NCBI GenBank assembly: GCA_963281155.1
Contig: CAUJLY010000002.1
Span: 1,302,001-1,366,000, forward strand
Direction of reading: 5' to 3'
DNA length: 64,000 nucleotides
Source: Rhabditophanes sp. KR3021
Taxonomy: Eukaryota; Nematoda; Chromadorea; Rhabditida; Alloionematidae
Positions 1 to 12,000 of this stretch are shown here, in pieces. The notes under the pieces are model-generated. The model was not told the DNA's origin, searched no databases, and worked only from the letters and a program-made list of their open reading frames with translations. Numbering within the stretch: the stretch's first letter is position 1; each line of letters opens with the position of its first letter. The position numbers and the translations under genes were made by a program.

Positions 1-3000
1 CTTGGCTTCATTAGCCTTCTTAGCTTCAAGGGCTTTAGCCATGATTTCGGATGAATCTTCTGGAGATAGATTCACTAGTTGGGCTTCGATCTTTTGGATG
101 GTTTCTGTGGTTACTGGGGCGGCTATTAATTGAGAAATTTCTTCCTTTATCTTTTGTTGAGCAATAGCTTTTTCCTGTTCAGCAATGATCTTGGCGTCTT
201 CAATAGTCTTAGCTTCAGCTATTTCTTTAGCAAGGGCAGCTTCCTTATCAGCCTTGTCTTTAGCAATAGCGGCTTCTTCTTCGGCCTTTTCTTTAGCAAG
301 GGCAGCTTCTTTCTCAGCCTTATCTTTAGCAATAGCAGCTTCTTCTTCGGCCTTTTCTTTAGCAAGGGCAGCTTCTTTCTCAGCCTTATCTTTAGCAATA
401 ATAGCTTCCTCTTCAGCCTTAATCTTAGCTTCTTCTTCAGCTTTAATCTTGGCATCTTCTTCAGCTTTAATCTTAGCTTCTTCGTCAGCCTTAATCTTAG
501 CAATAATACCGGCTTCTTCTTCGGCCTTTTCTTTAGCAAGGGCAGCTTCTTTCTCAGCCTTATCTTTAGCAATAATAGCTTCCTCTTCAGCTTTAATCTT
601 AGCTTCTTCTTCAGCCTTATTTTTAGCTTCTTCTTCAGCCTTGATCTTAGCATCTTCAATATCACGAGCTTCTCTTTCAGCATTGACCTTAATTTGTTCA
701 GCAACCTTAGCAGCCTCAATTCTATCCTTTTCAATAGCCTTATTCTGAGCCTCGATTTTTGTTGCTTCCTTCTTAGCTTCCAAAGCATTAACCAAATGAT
801 TGGCAATTTGCTGAGCTTCAGCTATTTTATTTCCCAAATTCATAACTGTATAATTAAGGGATTGTTCAAGTTGAATTTTGGCAGGAATGTCATTTTTATT
901 GGCTTGATCAGCCAAATCTTTGACCGTTGAAACCTTAGACGTTATTAGGGGCATGTATTCGGATTGAAGGGATTGGATGGATTCCAAGTTGTCGGCTGGT
1001 GCGTCATTTAATTTAGCGTTGAATGAGGTGACGTCTTTAGAAACATCGGCAATGGCTTCATCGAGTTGGTTGATTTTTCCGATTCTATCAAGAATAGCAC
1101 TTTCAGTATTTTGGATTCCTTCAGCCAACTTAGATTGTTCTTCACGTGTGGCATTTCTAATATTATCATATTCAGGGTTTTCAGATAACTTCGAGTACTT
1201 AGCTTCCAAGTCAGGTAAAACTTGTTCCTTAGCCAATTTCAAATGACTAACTGCATATTCAAGACTTTCGACAGTCGAATTAGGATCAGACTCAATCTTC
1301 TCAGCGTTCTTCAAAGTAACATCAAGTTTGTGAACATTGTCTTTAATCTCATTAACAACTGCTAAAAGGGCCAACTTGTCAACAACACTTTCTTTAGACT
1401 CAGCCAAGGCAACAGCCAACTCATCGAGTCTATCCTTAAGTTCCCAAACATCTGAGTCTGGAGAATGAACGACAATAGAAAGTGGTGTTTCAGATTCCTC
1501 CAATGCGGTGTCAAGTTTGGATTGAATTGGGTTGATCTCGGATTGAAGTGAAACAAAAGCTTCTGGAGCATTTTCGGACTCCGTAATAGCATTTGCCTTT
1601 TCTTCGAGAGCTTTAATTTCATCAGAAAGTCTTTTCTTCTTTCCGACTAATTCTCTTTCCTTGGTAACGTCATTATTAAGAGCAACCGACAATTTGGTTA
1701 ATTTCTCTGCCAAGGATTTACCTTCATCAACCTTATCCTTAAGATCATTATCGATAAGACCATTTTTGTCAAGATTATGCAACAAGATGGTGGTGTCGCC
1801 GATTGAGCAATTTAGTTTTTCAATTAATCTTGGCAAAACCGCTAGATCTTGAACAGCCAATTCATAGGATTGAGGTCCTTCCATGTATCTCCCAACAATA
1901 TCATTTGAATTGTCGATAACGGGTGTTAGAATTTGAAGCAAATTGTCTTTGCATTCAAGAAGATCGGTTTTAGCTTTTTCAATTGAGTCATTCAAGTTTT
2001 TGGCCTCCAAAGCTCTGTATTTGAGAATAGCTGCTTCTTCTGGTGATAAAGTTGTTAGTTGGGATTCAATCTTTTGGAGGACTTCTTCAGTTACTGGCCC
2101 AGCTAATTGGACATTGATTTCATCGATTAAGTTGCGTTCTTGCTCAAGTCTTGCTTCATTTGCAGCGGCTTCTTCAGCTAAACGTTGTTTTTGAGCTTCT
2201 TTAGCCTTAACCTCTTCAGCAATTCTAGCATCTTCAGCTTCTTTAGCAATTCTAGCATCTTCGGCTTCTTTAGCAATTCGAGCATCCTCAGCTTTAATTT
2301 CTTCAGCAATTCTTAATTCTTCAGCCTTAGTTTCTTCAGCAATTCTGGTTTCTTCAGCAATTCTAGCATCTTCAGCTTCTTTGGCAATTTTGGCATCCTC
2401 TGCTTCTTTTGCAATTCTAGCATCTTCGGCTTCTTTAGCAATTCTAGCATCTTCGGCTTCTTTAGCAATCCTGGCATTCTCAGCTTCTTCAGCAATTCTG
2501 GCATCCTCTGCTTCTTTTGCAATTCTAGCATCTTCGGCTTCTTTAGCAATTCTAGCATCTTCGGTTTCTTTAGCGATCCTGGCATTCTCAGCTTCTTCAG
2601 CAATTCTGGCATCTTCCTCAGCCTTAACCTTAATCTCCTCAGCAACCTTATCAGCAGCCAAACGTTCTTTCTCTCGTGAAACATCAACCTTATCATTAAT
2701 AAAGTCAACTATCTCCTTAAAAGCCAATTCAGCCTTAATCCTATCTTCATCCTTATTAGCTAAATGAGCTGATTCTTTGATCTTAGTAAGCGTTCCCTCT
2801 AACATAGGAACCATATTTTCTTGCATACTTTGGTTCAAAGACAAATTATTGTCAGGGATGGAATTAAATGCCGAATGTATATCCTGAATATTCCGATCCA
2901 ATTCACGTAAAGCTTTTTCAAATTCGATGATATTGTCAATTCTATCAAGGATAGCGTTTTCGGCATTTTGAATTCCTTCGGACAATTTGGCTTGTTCGTC

Positions 3001-6000
3001 TCTTGTGTCAGCTCTTAATGTGTCATATTCAGCATTTTGAGGTAATTTAGAGTAATTGGCTTCTAATTCAGGTAACACAATTTGTTTGGCTTCTTTCAAG
3101 CTTTCAGCCACTTTTTGTAAATCTTCAACAGTAGCTTTTGGATTAGTTTCGACTCTTTCAGCTAAGTTGAGTGCATCATCTAATTCTTGGACATTTGCCG
3201 AAATATCATTGGCAATAGCGATGATAGCAAGTTTGGCAGCTGCATTTTCTTTGGTTTCTGCTAAGGCAACAGCTAATTCATCTAATCTATCCTTTAAGTC
3301 CCAAACATCTGATTCGGGTGAATGTTCGATGACATTTAATGTAGCATCACCCTCATTCATGACATTATCGAGTTGTTCCTGAATAGGGCCAATAGCCTTT
3401 TGAAGTTCAACAAAGACTTCGGGAGCATTGTCTCCGGCCAAAGCATCCGTTGCTCTAGCTGAAAGATCCTTAATTAATTGTCCGACCTCGGCCTTCTTTT
3501 CAATTAATTCCTTCTCCTTCGAAACATCCTTTTGAATATTTCCAATCAACTCGTTTAATCTACCGATTGATCCTGTTAACTCTTCAATCTTGGTAGCAAC
3601 CTCTTCTGTTGGCAGACCGTTCTTGGCTTGTTTAGCTTTAAGATCACTTAGCTCATCGACATTTTCTTTCAAATGATTTACCAACATTGGAAGGTACTCG
3701 AGATCTTGGCTTGCATACTCGTAGGATTGTGGTGTTTGTGCATATCTTTCAACTACATTCTTGCTGTTTTCGAGTAATGGCACGGCAGCGTGTAGCAAAT
3801 AGAGCTGATGCTCAGTAAGGTCTGATTTGGTTTTTTCGATTTCATCAGTAATGGATTTAGCACGAACAGCTTCCTTTTTCAGATTCTCGGCATCTTCTGG
3901 TGATAAGTGGACTAATTGTTCTTCTATCTTTTGGAGGGTTTCCTCAGTGACAGGACCATCTAGTAGTTTTGAAATGGCTTTTTTGGATTTAACCTCATTC
4001 TCAGCAGCAACTTGTCTTTGAGCTTCTTCCTCAGCTGCAATTCTGGCACTTTCGGCTTGCTTAGCTGCCTCAACTCTAGCATCTTCAATAGCCTTATTCT
4101 CAGCATCAACAATTCTTTGAGCCTCTTCCTCAGCTACAATTTTAGCAATGTCAGCTTGCTTGGCAGCCTCAATTCTAGCATCTTCAATAGCCTTAAACTC
4201 AGCAGCTGCTTTAGCTTTCTTCTCTCCCTCAATATATACAGCCTGGGCTTGTTTGACTTCCTTAGCTTCATCATGCCTAGCCTTCTTCTCAGCCTCTACC
4301 CTTTCTTTCTCCTGAGCGGCTCTCCTCGATACATCTGCAGCAGCTTCCTTAGAAACGACCTCGTCAATGCTTTGATCAAGAGTCGCTTTTTGAGCTTCCA
4401 ATAAACCAAGCATTGCTTGATATTTAGCAACATCAATAACAGGCGTTTCTACTGTTGGAGTTCTTTGAGCGTCTTCTACTTGAGTCGATGTAGAAGCCTG
4501 AGGTTCCTCACCCAACTCCTCCATCAAATCAGGTCTTTCCACGACATGTTCAGGAATATCCAAGCTGCTATCGATAATCTCAAACTCATCAAATGAACCT
4601 TCCTTAGAAATACCCTCAGAAAGAACCTCGAATTCAGTACCCTGTTCAATAGCAGCATCCAACTCATATCTCGTAGGAACATCTTCTCCCACAAAATTAG
4701 CTTCTCTTTCCAAGGCTTGTTGACTGGTAGAAGGTTGTAGAGGAAATTCACTTCCCTTGACCATATCTTGTAGTTCCTTCAACTGATCCCTTAATAATTG
4801 TAATTCTTCTTCAGTGACTATATAAGGCATTGGTGAGGTTGAAGTTTGGACAGAATGAGTTTCCCTCACATTTCCTCCCTCCTCGATGACCTTGATAATA
4901 GTGGTAACGGTTTGAGTAATTTTCATGACGATCTTCTTTCTTCTGCTAGGCGAAGAGGAACCGTTTCCTTCCAAACTACTCAAAACAAAGTTTCTCGGAG
5001 ACTTGACTTGTGTCTTAAGAGCATTAATCTTAGATCTGAGATCATTAATAGTAAGATCAACGGCCTGGGAGTCTATGTCTTGTACATTTGTGTCTTTAGC
5101 GGTTTTGATTTTAGCCTCAAATTCTCTCAAATCATTCATAATCGTATTCGACAAAGCTTGTAATTGTCTTTCTTCCTCGATTTCTTTTCCCAAATCATCT
5201 TTTGTATTTCCAGTAGCCACAATTTGATCATTTAGAGTTTCGAGGAGTGTTTCTACTTGTGGGTAATGCCTAATCTGCTCTAAATCTTGTCTAAGTTTAA
5301 TCATTCTGTTGTAGTAGTCTGCCAAGATGCGATGATCATCTTCGGCATCGTGGATGGGCTTGAGACTAGGTTCGGCGTAATAAGTCCTGATAGAGTCGAT
5401 TCCGTTGTAAATTGTAATTAGTTCTCCCGTAATTCTGTCGACTTCTTTTCTTTCCTTGTCTAGTGGAGCAGAGGAAGAAGGTTGCTGTTGGTTGATTTGT
5501 TCAGACAAAGCCAATTCACTTTCAACTGACTCCAGTTGGTCATCAATGTCTTGGTATGAAGTACTGGGACCCGTGCTTTTTTGTGGTGGAAGATCAATGG
5601 AGGGAATATGTATGGTATCGGAAGAAGTGGTAGTGACGGTCGTTTCAATTCGAATGGGAATGTAATGCGCTTCTGGTAAGTCTATTTTCTTGAGTTGAGC
5701 GTACAATTGGTGGTACTTTTCACAGTACTGATCAGCTAGTTCCTTTTGTTGTTTGTCTTCGAGGGGGATCTTTTGTAATTTGTTGACTAATGGCATGTGG
5801 AATATGAATTTTTCATTCATCTGGATTACATTCTTTTGTTTTTCGGTCAAATTGACCTTTGGATCGAGAGCGGCGATATTAGCTAAGTCAAATTCAGCTA
5901 ACTCGAGCCACCTTCCAAAGGCGGGAAGTCTTTTAATTAGTTTCTTTTGTCTCTCAACATTATCATCCTTTTCCTTCTTGAACTTAGACAACTTCCCATC

Positions 6001-9000
6001 CAAAATAAAGGCATTCTTTTCGAGTTCCTCAAATCGTGGTCTGAAAGTCTTTTTCAACTCTTCATAGTTAGATTTATCCAGCAATTTCTCAATTCCAATA
6101 ACCAAAATCTTCCATGCTCTCCAATCTCCTTCTTCCAGCTGTTGAATCGTGTCTTGGTCATCTCTTTCAATGCCGGCGTCCGCTTTACCATTGATTTCGA
6201 CGAATTTGTCGGTTACTTGGTCGATGAAGGTTGTCAAAGCTGAGTTGATTAAATCATTACGAAGGTTCTGGCGTATAACCAACGTCTTTTTTAATTGTTC
6301 AGCTTTAGCAGTAAGCGCAGCTTTTTCTCTTAAATCAGCACACTCTTCAACCATGCCTTCTAATTGCCTAACCAATCCCATCTCCTCGAGACCATCACGC
6401 TGAAAGAACCATTATTCTACTAATCTAAACCCGACTTACAATTAAATCCTGGACAAACCCGTACGTGTCGGTCCAATTCACCGGTAAATTAATTTGTTGA
6501 GTAGAAGTTCCTTTATTAATGTCATTATTAAGCAAAATAGTCAGTTTGGTGATAAGAGCCAACGTTTTATCCTTTTTGTTAAGGTCACCTTGACGAGGTC
6601 CAGGCAAATCCTGTCCAACAGTCAAAGAGTCCTTTAATCTTCCGATAAAATGGTCAGGAGTATAGTCGTGAATAGACATTTGTGCGATATGTTGAGCCGT
6701 CCCAACTTCATCTACCTGAAGCTCAAGTGCAGTAAAGATGCTTTGTAGGACGGTAGTCTATAAAGTTATAGTGGGCTTAAAGGATCAGTTGTAACTTACA
6801 TCAAGCAAGGGGGTTTCAGACTTATCAGTTTTCGAGGTCAATGCTTTCTCTTGGTCTGCAATCATCTCTTTAATTCTTAATTCGCAGCTGTTTGCGAATT
6901 TATTGAGTTCACGGAATTTATGAAGGAAAACCTTGCGATTGTTCATAAGTTCGCTTATCAAACACAGCTGAGATACCAACAAACGGAACCTGGAAGTATT
7001 TAATGAAACCAATTCTTACCAATCAACCACTTACTTTTCTTTTACGCGATCGCATTCGAGTTGGAAAAAGTTGCCTTGGATGTTTTCTAGCTCCTTGGAG
7101 AGGAACTCGACATCTGGTTCGTAATGTTGGTGGACTTTTACTAGTGCTTCTTCAATCGAGCTTTCGACCTTCTCAGTCTGAAAATATTTTTAATGCAAAT
7201 ACCATTCCAATCAACTTACCTCAGCATTTTTAATTGTATTCCAATTAATATTTTGCTGACGAAGAGTCGAAATGCCATCGTATAGCTTTTGAAGTCTTTC
7301 GAAGAAATCCATTTTTCTTTCCAAAAGTGTCTTGGTGAAGTTTACCTTGGACAGTAATTGTTCTTTTTTAAGATAATAGTCAGAATGTGGTTGTTCGTGA
7401 CGGTAAAGTCCAGCAGCCTCTTTTGCAATTGCCTAAATAACCAAATAGTTTATTTATGTATTTAATTTTTAGAAAGAAACAGTAGTAGTGCAATAATGCC
7501 AACATTTCCATCTCCTCCCAACATAAATATACACTCTCTCTAAACGAAGAACATCCACTCAACACCCTATAACATTGCGCTCTCAACATATTTACATTAA
7601 CCGTTACGCCAACTAAAATACATTCAGATACATTTCAGTATGCCATCATATCAAAAATCACTTATCTACCCTCTCTAATAATAAATATTGTTTATTATAA
7701 AGTTGCTGGATCAATATTAAGATCGTTGTTCTAAGAGTAGTAGCCAATCAAACTAATAAACAAAAAAATAAAGAAGGCAATTTAAAATGTAATAGGTAAG
7801 TGTTTGTTGGCAACATTGAATGTATAAATAAATCAAAATTATAAATCTCGCCTCCTCATAAAGAATGCTATCAGGAAAAGGTGGTGCGAAACAAGCATCT
7901 TAAATATCTTTTAGACTATTAAAATTATCAACGCCAACAAAAAAATTAAGATGGTGCTATTTATGACTGAATTTATGATGTGGCTTGCTATGTATAGAGT
8001 GTCACAAATTAAGTATTACTAAAATTAAGTAGAGAAGATATGCCTTTGGATGAAGTGAAGCATTTAAGAATTGTGACACACCTTATAAATATATCTACGA
8101 GGCGTGAACAAATCATATATTTATTGTGGTTTTGATTTAATGATGGGGATGAATTGCAGTTGTCAGTTTTTTATCAGGTATTTTTTTAAATTACAAAAAT
8201 GTCTATTCAATGAACGTCTCTTCTTGTTAAAGCTAAATTTGGATGATTTTGGAAGAGAGGAATATTTAATTTTTACATTCAACAAAAGTGTCAAATTTGA
8301 CCTTCATATTTTTATCTAAATACAACATATTTTTGATTACAATCAACTCTATGGCTTAAATTAAAATTTTTATGTTTCAACAATTTAATTAGAGAAGAAG
8401 AACAAAGGAGATGACTTATTTCAAAACAAACATCAAAGGATATAAAAACAAATAAGTAGGGGGAGAAACTTAAAGAAATCAAATGGAGAGTCGACTTCAA
8501 GAAGAAGCCAATATCATGTCATTTTGTTGACTTCTTGTTTAGTGGTGTCTTGTGTCATATGTGTATATTCCGCTGCAAAAAGGGGGAAACTTGAAGAGAG
8601 TGTATATTTAAGAAAAGGGTAGTTGTTTTCAGATAGACCTGACAAAAATAAATTTGATCTTAAAATAACTCCAATCTATTTAATATTGTATAGGATCAAT
8701 CTTTTAGACTTGTAACATTACGCCCAAAAACCCATTATTTATATAAATAGACAGAACCGTTCATTGCTGCCTCAACAAAAGCGATAATATATTTAGATGG
8801 TTTATTTGGTGGCGCTTATAAAGTACAATAAATTCACATATATGTTTGGTACTTACAAATAGTGTTTGTTGGTTAGTATCTGGATTTTTTGATCAGTATA
8901 CCTTTTATTAACGATTCAAACGAGGTATGAATCGCTGAATTTTGTTTAACACTTTAATAGGTTGTAGTGGAATGGTTGTATGGTGTAAGTTTGTAACAAA

Positions 9001-12000
9001 TATATTGTTTGTAATCTTTTAATAGAAGTAAAATAGGTATATTTGGTAGCTAAATAGGGAAATATTTATTTTTTATATCAAAAATAACTGATCATGTGGT
9101 AAAAGAAACGGTAAAGTTCAATGATCCAATTGCCAAGAATTTGATAAAAAACGAAAATAAAAAAGATTGGATAATGTGATGATGGATAATAACAATAATT
9201 ATCATTTATATTTCAAAACGTTGCCAGACAAAAATAAAATAGTTAGCATAAAAAAATCAACATTATGAAGAGGAAAGCATGGGCTCCAGTATTTAAACCG
9301 ATCAAATGTCATCAAATGTGTTTGTCGTCTTATCAGTATGGTTGCACTCAAAACAAAAGTAATAATACATAATACATGTGGATATATCGAATCTTGTCTA
9401 AGAGGCACATACTTTTTGTGATCAAGTTACTGAGTTGCTTTTTTGCCATGTCAAAAGATATAATAATAGGGTTTTGACAACCACTACACGAATCATTTTT
9501 GTTGCAGTTTGATATAAGAGGAAGTTGTGGAATGTTGTTAAATCAGAAAGAAGTTTTCTACTCATTTATAATAATAAGAATGCCCCATCAAATATTGAGC
9601 AAAAGATAAATCAATTTTAAACTTTCAATTTCGAAACAATAAATTGTATACATCATATAAAAGACAGCAGAATGAGTCTATTTCAACTTTTAAAAAATCA
9701 TGTGTAAGAGACAAATAACTAACTATTCTTAAAATCGAAATAAATAAATAAAAAAAGTTTAATTTTAAGCGAAGGTTAATTATGAAAGTGGTTGTGTTAG
9801 GAAGGAGCGCGAAAGCTGCATAGATCACCATATTTTACTATCTACTCATTCATAAATAATATTGAAATAAACCTATTTGGTAGGGAATAACAATAATTGA
9901 TTATATCAATAAGTAGTCATGTAGCTGTGCCGATATTATGAAGTGATTTTAACGTGTTTCAGTCAAATAAAGTGCAACTAAAATATTTTTAAATTGGAGG
10001 GGCTATTTTAAGGGAGCTTAGTCAAAAATACACAAACATGTCAACATCAATTATTTGTAATTAAAAGTGACACATTATGTTAATATTAACTAAATTTATA
10101 ATATGTTAATATTAACTAAACTTATAATTGTATGGATAAAAGCTAAATATGATAAAATTAAAGGGCAACAAAATATATTTATTGACAAGGACTATTTACT
10201 TAAGTATCAAAATTACTTTAAGAATATGAGTAGTAGTAATTAGGTGGTAGTATGTCATAATGTTGGTGATGGTTGCAAAAAGTGCGGTAAAGATAAGACA
10301 AAAGTTGTAGGTGAATGTTTCCTTTTAATCGGAATTGAATAAACAATTCTTGATAACGATACCATTCCTTAGTAAATATGTGTATGAAGGATATGCCAAA
10401 ATATGTTTTGTATAAGAACAGATTAAAAGGTATGATTGGTTGTCATGTGCAGCAAATAATAATCAAGAAGTATGATGTACAATTTTGAAAGAGTTTATCG
10501 ATACTACAAAATATAGTATCGCTCTCCATTTTATTATTACCGAAAACGTCCTTTTGTTTTTTAACGTTTATTTTGAACTATAAAAATAAATGTAATAGAT
10601 AGACTACTACCTGACGAATCGTAATAAAAATCATTTTTGTTGGTGGTTAAAATACTATCTCCTTGTAACAATATTTGCTGCTTGATTTAAATATAATGTT
10701 CTAGGGAATTAGCAAGTTAATATAAATCTTTGCGATTGCAAAAAAAGTATGGTATTAGGGAGGATACTGAACACACATTCTACTTTTAAATTAATCATAA
10801 AAAGGTTTCCTGCGATTAATTATGCTAGAGGATCCCTGACACTTACTAATTTTTATGTTACATCACACAATGTCACCTTTGCTGAATGTTGCATATTTAA
10901 TTTAAAAACTTGTTTGGTGCGCGCCTATCACAATTTTCAATTTATGATCCCCTTCTAATAAGGTAGTGACAATTTTTAATTAAGAAAGACTCATTAAAAA
11001 TTTGATGGCTGTTTAGGAAATAATTATTAAGTCATAAAAAGCAGCAATTTAAGTCATTAATTTTAGGATCAATGCCAATCAAAATGATACTTTAGCTGTC
11101 ATAAAACGTTATCAATCAGATATAAAAATACATAATCCAAAAGAATTAAATTTCAAACCAACTCATCATTTTAGGTAATTTTCACATCACGCCTACTACC
11201 CTTTGCCTTCATTTTTTTAATTTAAAAACAAACTTACATTAACAACTTCCCTTGCAACGAGCAAGTCTTCTTCCATCGTCATGTCTAACTTGTCTAGCCG
11301 TCCCGTCAGATCTTGCACTACAGCATTACAAGATTGGCGGTCTTTTGCTTTGAGATGGTTTGCGATTGTTGTGAGTTTGCTGAAACTTTCATAATATAAG
11401 GGAACAGTTGGCATTTCATTTGTTTCCATTTCTTCTATAAGGAGACAGGCATCCTCAGTTAATCTTGAGAGAATTATATGCGAGGATTCAGTCCCTAACC
11501 GGGCTGAGATGTCGTCAAGTCTTTCGATGTGTTGTAGCAAGGTTTCTAGTTGGAAAGACTTGTTGAGCCATTGGTTTTCAAGTTGGATAGATTCAGCCGA
11601 TTCAGGTTCAGTTTCGTGGATATTCAAAGTTTCATTGATCATCTTCATTTCTAGTTTGCTGGCCTTCACTTCTTGTATGGATCTTTCTTTGCGATTGATT
11701 ATCCCTCGCTTTCTGTTCAAAAGTTCAAATATCTTTTCTCTTGAGGGTTGGGCATCATCCATGTGATCGTACTGCTTCTTGAGATGAGCAACTTTTTCCT
11801 TGGCTTGGGCAAGTTCAGACAAGTAGCCATGAGTTGATGCTTTTTCAAAGTCTGTTATCACTTTACCTATTTCGTGACGTTCAGTTTCCTAAAAAATAAA
11901 TTTATAAAAGATGTTGGAATGTAATTGTTAAGAATATGTGTGCTAAGTGTGCTGCAGCCCTGTATCTAATGTCAAAATATATTTCTTTAACCCCACAACA

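Larger units (their letters stand above)
1..3954 (-). repeat. Tandem long protein repeats of 619 and 660 residues within anc-1
   Basis: Three in-frame copies of the anchor sequence PVTEET.LQKIE.QL..LSPE lie with their proline codons at 3954, 2097 and 117, giving periods of 1857 and 1980 nt, both divisible by three. Between anchors the units carry matching landmarks, for example HSPESDVWDLKDRLDELAVA near 3320-3270 and HSPDSDVWELKDRLDELAVA near 1465-1415, and ILDRIDNI/ILDRIGKI near 2940 and 1085. The third unit leaves the window. C. elegans ANC-1 is known to have six about 900-residue repeats; these units are shorter but comparable in kind. The 41-residue length difference lies mainly in the A/E/K-rich segment before each anchor. 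Confidence 0.85.

Noticed and set aside
130..930. Long plus-strand open frames opposite anc-1 (also 185-748, 2381-2767, 4012-4404)
   Set aside because: They are antisense shadows of the A/E/K-rich coding repeats; the low-complexity minus-strand codons generate stop-free serine, leucine and phenylalanine-rich frames. The minus frame has the domains and correct splice phases.
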